Below are positions 57,081 to 64,000 of a DNA stretch of 64,000 nt, one piece after another. The notes beneath the pieces were generated by a model. It was not told the DNA's origin and did no database searches. It saw nothing but the letters and a program-made list of their open reading frames with translations. Source of the stretch: Isoetes taiwanensis (lineage: Eukaryota; Streptophyta; Lycopodiopsida; Isoetales; Isoetaceae); assembly GCA_021234155.1 (NCBI GenBank), contig JAJEKV010000003.1:18088386-18152385 (forward strand), read 5' to 3'. The position numbers and the translations under genes were made by a program. The number at the start of each line of letters is the position of its first letter. The stretch's first letter is position 1.

Positions 57081-57397
57081 TTGTCCTCAATTTTGTAATA
57101 TGTGTTGTATCTTTTTGTACATCCTGTTTTGATATTAATATAAAGTGTTATCTTAACATCATATTCTATTCTCGTATTTGCATCTTTGTCTATACATGAC
57201 AAACTTTCAAATCGAAAAAAAAAAAACAACAAAACACCATTTTTTTTTTCCAATAACCGAAATAATAATAAATTATTTCACTTCAGGGAATATTCCCTCA
57301 CTTTTTCTTTAAACGTACCCCTTTCCTTTTAGGGTTTCCAATCTTGTGATAAGCTCTTCCCTTTTCCTATCTTCCTCCTCCTCCTCCTAGTACTGCT
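57081..57397 (+). other. Spacer with A12 tract and UTR-like sequence
   Basis: After the H3 ORF comes AT-rich, 3'-UTR-like DNA (AATATAAAG near 57138) and a 12-bp A-run at 57214. Then comes pyrimidine-rich sequence with (TCC)n just before the next ATG at 57398. It reads like the end of one gene and the 5' UTR of another, not a typical gag-upstream leader. Confidence 0.5.
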
Positions 57398-58443
57398 ATG
57401 GACCATACCCAAATCGGCAATGGGTACCACGATGGAGAGCGATGGGATCCTGAAGTCCCCTTTGAGCAGCTCCATCCTTATTTGTTACAAGAGGTGGATC
57501 TTATCGCCAATATGGAGACCCATCCCGACTATGCCGATTTCTTGCAGTTTTACATTCAAGAGATGGTGCCCCAAAGCACACTCAGTGATGGCGATCCTCC
57601 TCGCCTTTACCTCCACAGATCCGTACTTATGCAGATGCTTGGGGATGACAAACATGCCGAGGATACACTTAGGGTATTCAGCCGTGCTCGCATGCTCCTA
57701 TCCTCCGGTTTTGGGACGCAATGAGACCTATTTTGAGGTCCGCTTTGCATTGGCCATTCTTATGGACCAATATGTGGAGTTCGATTACACTCCATTGGAA
57801 AAAGGGAAGTTACCTATTGCTGATGATCCAGAGGAGGATGAGCGCATCAGCCATACAGATTTTGTTCGATGGAAGCAGCTCGCCACCAACCGCCTCGTTA
57901 TGCGAGGCCCGCGACCTGGCCGCAAGCTTCAAGGGTTGGATGCCCTTCCCCAATCATGCACAATGGTCGAGTATCTCCTCCTCGATGATATCATGTGGGC
58001 ATATCACGCCATCGCTAACCTTCCACACATGACCAAGGACCTCGCCCCCTGCACGAGCTCGGCCGAGTATTGTCGATGACTTCCTTGACTTCTCCCTTCC
58101 CCGATTATCCCGCGAAGTCCAACGGCTACTTGGGTTTCACCCAGAAGACCTTGCACCTGTTGAGACCTTGCTACAGCTAAGGCAATTGATGCTCCAAGAT
58201 CCCCCTTCTCCGCCACCTGAGGATGCTTTTGCTGCTATGGGACCTCATGTCCCTAATATTAACGAGGTGGCCATACCAATGGAGGAGGATGAACAGGGAG
58301 AAGAGTTGTGCGATAATCAAGACCATCTGAAAGAAGATAAGGAAGAGGCCTATGCGGAGCAGGTACATCTCAATCTTGAAAGGGAGATAGCGACTAGCAG
58401 AGATCCTGACGTAGTAGCTTTTTCCAATGTAATAGTGTTTTGA
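57398..58443 (+). pseudogene. Second extra ORF, unknown, frameshifted
   Basis: Starts MDHTQIGNGYHDGERWD. The frame moves at about 57715 (to NETYFEVRFALAILMDQYVEF) and again at about 58050 (to IVDDFLDFSLPRLSREVQRL), then stays open to 58443. Summed, it would be about 345 aa, acidic at the C-terminus (PMEEDEQGEELC). No motif recognised: not gag, protease, histone or a known nucleic-acid fold by eye. It occupies the place where some gypsy elements carry an additional 5' ORF. Confidence 0.55.
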
Positions 58444-58589
58444 CTTTTAATCGAAAGCTTTTCTCTTGTCTTTTCGTATTCACTCTTTCTTCGATACTAC
58501 ACAAATGATCTTGTTATGGGACTTCATGTTGTTCTCTTCTTGTGAGACTTGATGTAACTCTGCTTATAATCTTCTTCTGCTCAATATAG

Positions 58590-59700
58590 ACGGTGCACGC
58601 AACGCCGCCTGGCAGACACCCTCGAATGCCAGCCGGTTAACTCCTGAGCAGGAACTCCTGCTGATGAAAAGGCAACTAGTTGAGTTGCGTACTTATGTGT
58701 GAATACCAACCCACCGCAAAGATGCCTGGGAGGATGGACCGGAGTTACCTCCATCGACAAGTCCCCACCACAAAGAACCTTCTCTACCTGAATCCGATCC
58801 CCGCCTCAGACATCAAGAGGCACCGCCACAAACGCCATCGAGGTTCCTCTAAGGACAAGGCCACATCTTCTCGCCCGGGCGACTTCGAGTCCTCTGACTC
58901 GTCTATGTCATCCGGTGGCCATGCGCATCGTCGGGATAAGGAGTACCGAAAAACAGTTGATACCGCCATAACCAGCATATGGAAGAATAGGAAATTGGCT
59001 CAATTTGATGGAAAATCTAGAGGGGGGCTGAATGCAGAGTCCTGGCTCGACGAGATGAAGGAATTTGGAAAATCCTATGGCATGACTGAAAAGGATACAG
59101 GAAAGGTTGCCACCACAAACCTTACCGGAGCTGCCCGTATTTGGTGGAAGGGCTATGCCGGAGCCAAACATCTGGACAGGAGTAGATGCAACTTCAGAAA
59201 GTTTGCCAAGGCCTTCAAATCGCATTATGTGCCTCGTGCACATAAATGCCAACAGATCCGACTTTCTACAGTTGGAGCGAAAGAGTATGTCCGCATGTGC
59301 TTACACGGATGAGTTTATGCGCCTGAGACTGTATGTACCTGGAATGAATGAGAAAATGGCAGTGGAGGGCTATATTGAGGGTTTGGCACCATCGATTAAA
59401 CGGATGGTTAAGGCCATCGACCAAATCGATTCGGCCGAGGCTAAAGCATTGAGCCTCGAGGAGGACATACCAAGGAATCGATCCGCCAGCGTCCTGCTCC
59501 TTACTCGCAGCCCGCGGCGTCCACACCTTACAAACCCCGCTCTCCAAGTCCGGGGCCCTCTCGTAAACTCTTACGGTCGCCAGAGAAGAAAGTCGCTTTT
59601 AGCACGCCGGATAAGCGTAACAATGCCGGTAAGGAAGTTCAAACCTCTTACCCATTCCTAAAGAGGCGGGAGAACAACCGCTACGGATAAGGCATGTTAC
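58590..59700 (+). pseudogene. Gypsy gag
   Basis: Coat/nucleocapsid precursor in two frames. 58680-59312 contains the Retrotrans_gag core: KLAQFDGKSRGGLNAESWLDEM is followed by TNLTGAARIWWKGY and the AFKSHYVPRA region. 59107-59661 continues with EFMRLRLYVPGMNEKMAVEGYIEGL. A frameshift lies near 59270. A degraded zinc-knuckle-like CMRPDTSCNCPY is near 59700. Confidence 0.88.
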
Positions 59701-59879
59701 AGTGTATGAGGCCCGACACTTCATGCAATTGCCCATATGTTACCCAGTGACGCCTACCGCCATGGCCGAATTCGGATCGACGATATTGAGTCAACATTAC
59801 CTCCGACGAGGGCGCCCCGAGTACATTCACGGTGCGTTTCATATTCTTGCAGCTATAGAAAACCGCAATGCTGAAAGTC

Positions 59880-60110
59880 AACTGTTGTCATTTCCACCAT
59901 AGGCCAAGTAGACAAGAAAGCCTTTTGTAATTCTTATGGATACACGGGGAGTACACATAATTTTGCTTCTCCTAGAATGGCCCAGGTCCTACAACCGAAA
60001 CCCTAAGGTCACGACCGAGGCCCATCACTTTAGCCCGATGGTAAGGTTAGACATACTCATGGTCGCCGATCAACCTTAAGATGCACGATTGCCAGCGCAC
60101 CAGTTGCTAT
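59880..60110 (+). pseudogene. Gypsy protease remnant
   Basis: Broken frames with the retropepsin active-site region recognisable as LMDTRG..HI (about 59935), where intact relatives have MDTGAS-H. Downstream HHFSPMVRLDILMVADQ fits the protease C-terminal half. Not functional. Confidence 0.55.
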
Positions 60111-60275
60111 GGGTGCCGAAAGTTAATGGATATTGGCAAATACGACCTCATTGTTGGAATGGAATTCTTAGCATCTCGCAAAAAGCCAACATAGATCAGC
60201 GAGAAGAGAGAAGTTACCTTCAACGCAGCTAATGGAGCCCGCGTAACTATAAAAGGTGAACCATTCAACCCTATC

Positions 60276-61780
60276 ATGCAGTCTATGTCCATTCGACAGT
60301 TAGATAAAGCTATACGCAAGCAAAAGCTCCTCTGCGTTATTAGACTTGCTTCCATTGAGTCAGATGCTAAGCAAAACCAAGTAATCAACACCTTGCCACG
60401 GGGGATTGCCAGTATTCTCCATGAATTTAGCGATCTTTTCCCAGACGAGATCCAGAAGCTTCCTTCTTTTAGAGGGGTAGAATGTGAGATAGCTTTAGAG
60501 CCAGGTACTAAACCCACCAGCAAGGCCCCGTACCGTATGAGTCCCCCAGAGTTGGCAGAGCTTAAGAAGCAACTTCAAGAGCTACTAAACCTAGGTTTTA
60601 TTCGACCTAGCGTTTCGCCCTTTGGTGCCCCTATTCTTTTTGTAAAGAAAAAGGACGGCTCCTTGAGAATGTGTATTGATTATCGGCAACTCAACAAGCA
60701 TACCATCAAAAATCGCTATGCTTTGCCGAGAGCAGATGATCTAATGGATCAGTTGCAAGGGGCCAAATATTTTTCAAAGATTGACCTTCGCTCGGGATAT
60801 CATCAGATAAGGATTAAAGAGGAGGACATCCATAAATCTGCTTTTCGCACTAGATATGGGCATTATGAGTTTACCGTTATGCCTTTCGGATTAACTAATG
60901 CCCCCGCAACGTTTATGCGGTTAATGAACGATGTTTTCCGACAATACTTGGATGATTTTGTTGTCATTTTCTTTGACGACATTCTCATCTATAGCAAGAC
61001 TCTAGAAGAGCATGAGAAACATCTTAAATTGGCCCTACAAAAGTTAAGACGTCATCAGCTTTTTGCCAAGTTCTCTAAGTGCAAGTTTGCCACTCCAAAG
61101 GTTGACTATTTGGGCCATATCATTTCTGCAGAGGGAATTGCTTCTGAGATCCAAAGAAAAATAGAGGCCGTAAGGGAATGGCCTATTCCAGAAAATGTCT
61201 CCGAGGTCCGAAGTTTCTTGGGGCTAGCAGGATATTACCGAAAATTTGTAAAGGATTTTGCAAAGATTGCAGTCCCTCTTACAAATCTGACCAAGCATGA
61301 GAAGGTAAAGGATTGGATGGAGCACTGGAAGACTAAGGTTCAGGGAAGTTTCCAGCAGCTTAAAGATGCCTTAACCTCAGCACCCGTTCTCACGCTGTCC
61401 GATCCCGATAAGGATAAACTAGTGGCCACGATGCCGATAAAATCGCCAATCGGTGGGGTTCTAATGCGAGAGGGAGGGTTATTGCTTATGATTCAAAGAA
61501 GATGAACGAGACGAACAAATATATCCTACCCATGACCAGGAATTGCTAGTCGTTGTTCAAGGCTTTAATATGGAGACACTACCTCCTTGGTAGAAGGTTC
61601 CAGTTGGACACAGATCACCAAAGTCTCCGATATTTGACCACCCAACCCAATCTCAACCTCCGTCAGAGGAGATGGATGGAATTTCTTGAAGAATATGATT
61701 TTGAGATCATGTATAAGCCCAGAAAGCACAATGTGGTTGCGGATGCATTATCACGCCATCCCTTGGTAACCCAACCCATT
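60276..61780 (+). pseudogene. Gypsy reverse transcriptase-RNase H
   Basis: 409-codon open RT (60276-61505): [15 protein letters not shown], then [19 protein letters not shown], then [30 protein letters not shown], and the active site [10 protein letters not shown] (second Asp pair intact). The RT domain is complete. RNase H breaks after [13 protein letters not shown]: its frame shifts near 61430, 61480 and 61530, then continues at 61553 with WRHYLLGRRFQLDTDHQSLRYL and KHNVVADALSR. RNase H would be inactive here. Confidence 0.94.
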
Positions 61781-62560
61781 GTAATGCGATTTCGACACTC
61801 ACAAGTGAGTTTGGTAAATGAGATAGAACAAACTTTAGCCACCGATCCCGAGTTCTATGAAATTTGGAGTAGTCTAAATAAGGAGGCACGCATTACGGAT
61901 AAAGAACGTGGCGCTTCCGGTCATATAGGAAAGAGGGCAATTTGTTGTATCACAAGGACAAGTTGTGTGTACCTCATACTTCCGGTGCGTAAGTTAATCC
62001 TCCATGACACGCACAACAGCCCTATAGCCGGACATGCCGGTTTTATGAAGACCTACTTTAAAATCCGCTCCGCTTATTTTGGCCTTCGATGAAGAAGGAC
62101 ATTGCCGTACATTAAGCGATGTCGGGTATGTCGCCAGACCAAGGCGAACAATTAAGGACTCGGTGAGAATTGCAACCTTTGGATGTGCCCAACGCTAAGT
62201 GGGAAGTGATAACCATGGATTTTATAGTGGGCCTTCCACGCATTCTCTCGTGGATATGATCGTTAATGGTCGGTGGGGTCGACAAATTGTCAAAAATGGC
62301 TCATTTCTTGCCATGTCGCACCACGGACACCGCCTTTGATATTTGCTTCGCTTTTTGCAAAAGAGATCTTCGGGGTTGCACGGAATGCCACGGGTCATTG
62401 TATCCGACAGATCCCAAATTTGTAAGTGCATTTTGGAAAGATTTCTTCACCACCATACAAACCAAGCTTGCTATGAGTACGACTTATCATCCTCGGGACG
62501 GATGGTCAAACAGAAGGCACCAACCGTGATCATAGAGGATATGCTACGGTTATGTGTGGA
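61780..62560 (+). pseudogene. Gypsy integrase
   Basis: HHCC zinc end: NSPIAGHAGFMKTYFKIRSAYF then CRVCRQTKA (about 62010-62145). Core blocks in shifting frames: MDFIVGLP (about 62216), VDKLSKMAHFLPCRT (62278), VSDR...FVSAFWKDFF (about 62400-62450) and STTYHPR then GWSNRR (62476). Stops and frameshifts make it inactive. Confidence 0.9.
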
Positions 62561-63323
62561 GTAAGCAATCCCAATGGGCTGACTATATTTATCTAGTAGA
62601 GTTTGCCTATAACAGTATGAAACAGGAGTCTTCCAGAATGTCTCCTTTCATGATAAATTATGGTTATCAATGCCTTACTCCTGACACATGGCACAACCCC
62701 GTGTCGAAAGTGGAGGTTTCTCAACAACTCCTCCTGGAGATGCAAGCTTTGGTCGAGGAAGTACGTGGTTACTTGCTAGCTGCACGCAAATGTCAAAAAG
62801 AGTGTAGCAGATAAGCACGGGACCCCCACGAGTCTTCCAGTGGGTGAATCGGTTTTGGCTTAAGATTAAGGTAAAACAAGCCAAGCTTAAAATTGGTAAC
62901 TGCAAGAAGTTGGCACCCAGATGGGCTGGACCGTTCAAAATCACTGAACGTATTGGGGAGCAAGCATATCGCCTGGACTTGCCACCCCGCTTAAAGATCC
63001 ACAAGGTTTTTCATGTGAGTCTTCTAAAGCAGCACACCCCTGATCCAGAGGAGGTTTTGGAAACCCCAACCCTCCTGGAAATGACAGAGGAGCAGCTAGA
63101 GATAGTACCTGAAGCTCTTCTTGATCAAGCTTATAAACAGACCAGGAGGACTCAAATGCTACAATACTTGGTCAAGTGGAAACACTTGACAAAGGAGGAT
63201 GCTACGCGGGTGATGCAAACGGATCTTGAGAAGCACTACCCGGATTTCATGCGCGCGAATCTCAAGGTCGCACCATCAACGATGCTATCAACCCCACTCC
63301 GGGCAGTAAGCTTGAAGACTTGA
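62554..63323 (+). pseudogene. Integrase C-terminus with chromodomain-like tail
   Basis: 62554-62814 has WADYIYLVEFAYNSMKQESS, the end of the core. 62844-63323 has LAPRWAGPFKITERIGEQAYRLDLP and KIHKVFHVSLLK (GPF-type module). The tail is EALLDQAYKQTRRTQMLQYLVKWKHLTKEDAT...LEKHYPDF, the layout of a chromovirus chromodomain. The usual TWE aromatic is replaced (DATRV), so the methyl-lysine cage looks damaged. Chromodomains of this type steer integration to methylated H3, notable beside the H3-fusion ORF. Confidence 0.85.
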
Positions 63324-63926
63324 TTCACGAGAATCGATAAGAGGGGTAGATGCATCGTAATTAACAACGGTTACCGATGATGGGATCACCTTTGTGTTCC
63401 TTAGGACGTGGTGTACTGTCAATGTGGACATGACCGCGAACTGCTTGTAAAGCATGTACTTCATAGCCGCATTCATCTTGGCTATAATAGGAACCTGACC
63501 ATTCCTTACGCCACAATGAACTGCGAACCATAGGCATGATAGCTTCCTTCTAGATAAATTTTCTTTCATTTTTTTATAGGGGGTGGACCCTTCAACCACA
63601 ACCTAATTATTTTATCTATATAAACTGATATATTACCATGTGCGGTTGAGCTGAGCGGACGTGACTGTCCCATGTTAGGGGTTGCTTGATGACCCGATTT
63701 CTTCGCTTTATGTTATCTACATGTTCTGTTGTTGTTAATCTTGGACTTTGGTCCTTGCACTTTTTAATTATGATAAGGATGTGAATTGTACTTTTGCTGC
63801 TTAAACTGTTGTAAACTTGAAAGCTTTAATATATTACCTTCTGAAATAAGGAATTACCTTCCTTCAGAATGTCATTTATTATATCCATGATCGAACCCCA
63901 ATGCCGAGGGGAAAGCATTATTTCTA
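63324..63926 (+). other. 3' untranslated part of gypsy element
   Basis: AT-rich region between the integrase stop and the polypurine tract. An antisense ORF at 63599-63288 has no recognised motif and is taken as chance. Confidence 0.55.
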
Positions 63927-63938
63927 AGGAGGGGAGAA
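63927..63938 (+). promoter_or_regulatory. Polypurine tract of gypsy element
   Basis: AGGAGGGGAGAA immediately before the TGTGACG start of the 3' LTR. Confidence 0.92.
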
Positions 63939-64000
63939 TGTGACGCTCCAAGTATTTATACGGTATAAGTATAAATATGTTGACACGCCACCAGGATACA
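63939..64000 (+). repeat. 3' LTR start (cut by window end)
   Basis: 62 bp matching the start of the 5' LTR at 53634 with a few differences (GTT to GCT, CGTCACC to CGCCACC, AGGAATAC to AGGATAC). These differences indicate that the insertion is not brand new. Confidence 0.93.

Larger units (their letters stand above)
53634..64000 (+). mobile_element. Ty3/gypsy chromovirus-like element carrying a histone H3 ORF
   Basis: 5' LTR 53634-55261, Met PBS 55263, two extra ORFs (55896-57080 and 57398-58443), gag, protease, RT, RNase H, integrase, C-terminal chromodomain-like region to 63323, polypurine tract 63927-63938, and the 3' LTR from 63939 running off the window. The first 60 bp of both LTRs match with a few changes. 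gag-pol is broken by many frameshifts, so this copy is defective. It inserted into the DUF7869-like fragment; the right target site is outside the window. Confidence 0.93.

Noticed and set aside
63288-63599. Antisense 103-codon ORF near the gypsy 3' end
   Set aside because: No recognisable motif and placed in the non-coding 3' region of the element.

Overview
The window looks like nuclear DNA of a land plant with a large, repeat-rich genome. Evidence: spliced GT-AG genes, a plant U-box (PUB) N-terminal domain, a plant-type GT47 exostosin glycosyltransferase, and plant-style Ty1/copia, Ty3/gypsy, LINE and PIF/Harbinger elements. A seed-free vascular plant such as a fern is my guess, not something the sequence proves. 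I saw no tRNA, rRNA or CRISPR.

Layout. 1-2.2 kb: 3' half of a decayed copia element. 2.7-6.2 kb: a 5'-truncated LINE split by a second, antisense LINE. 6.9-14.05 kb: a decayed minus-strand gene of unknown family, split by a clean non-autonomous LTR retrotransposon (7702-11374, 5-bp target duplication) and a terminal-inverted-repeat element (12457-13530). 14.4-14.9 kb: a SWIM zinc-finger relic. 17.0-18.2 kb: a copia relic. 18.2-23.0 kb: no recognisable gene. 23.0-41.1 kb: the genic core, a divergent pair 144 bp apart: a GT47 glycosyltransferase (minus strand, 9 exons) and a DHX9/MLE-like RNA helicase (plus strand, 14 exons). Helicase intron 6 is 9.4 kb long and packed with copia and gypsy debris. 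41.1-50.2 kb: mostly non-coding, with a long-TIR element, a near-perfect 181-bp hairpin and a broken PUB fragment. 50.5-51.9 kb: a PIF/Harbinger transposase with one frameshift. 52.1-53.1 kb: two tandem small genes of an unrecognised family with duplicated TATA promoters. 53.0-53.6 kb: a piece of a DUF7869-like protein.

53.6-64.0 kb is the most interesting part: a Ty3/gypsy element with a 1.63-kb 5' LTR, an initiator-Met PBS, gag-pol, a C-terminal chromodomain-like region and the start of the 3' LTR. Between the PBS and gag it carries two extra ORFs. The first is an uninterrupted 394-codon ORF whose last 99 residues align without gaps to histone H3 residues 37-135, with H3.3-type residues. 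Its first residues read ARTK like the H3 tail. The rest of the element's coding region is frameshifted, so this histone-fusion ORF stands out as intact.

How it works together: the GT47/helicase pair is the only clearly functional host neighbourhood and probably shares one short promoter. Almost everything else is nested transposable elements that inserted into one another and into older genes.
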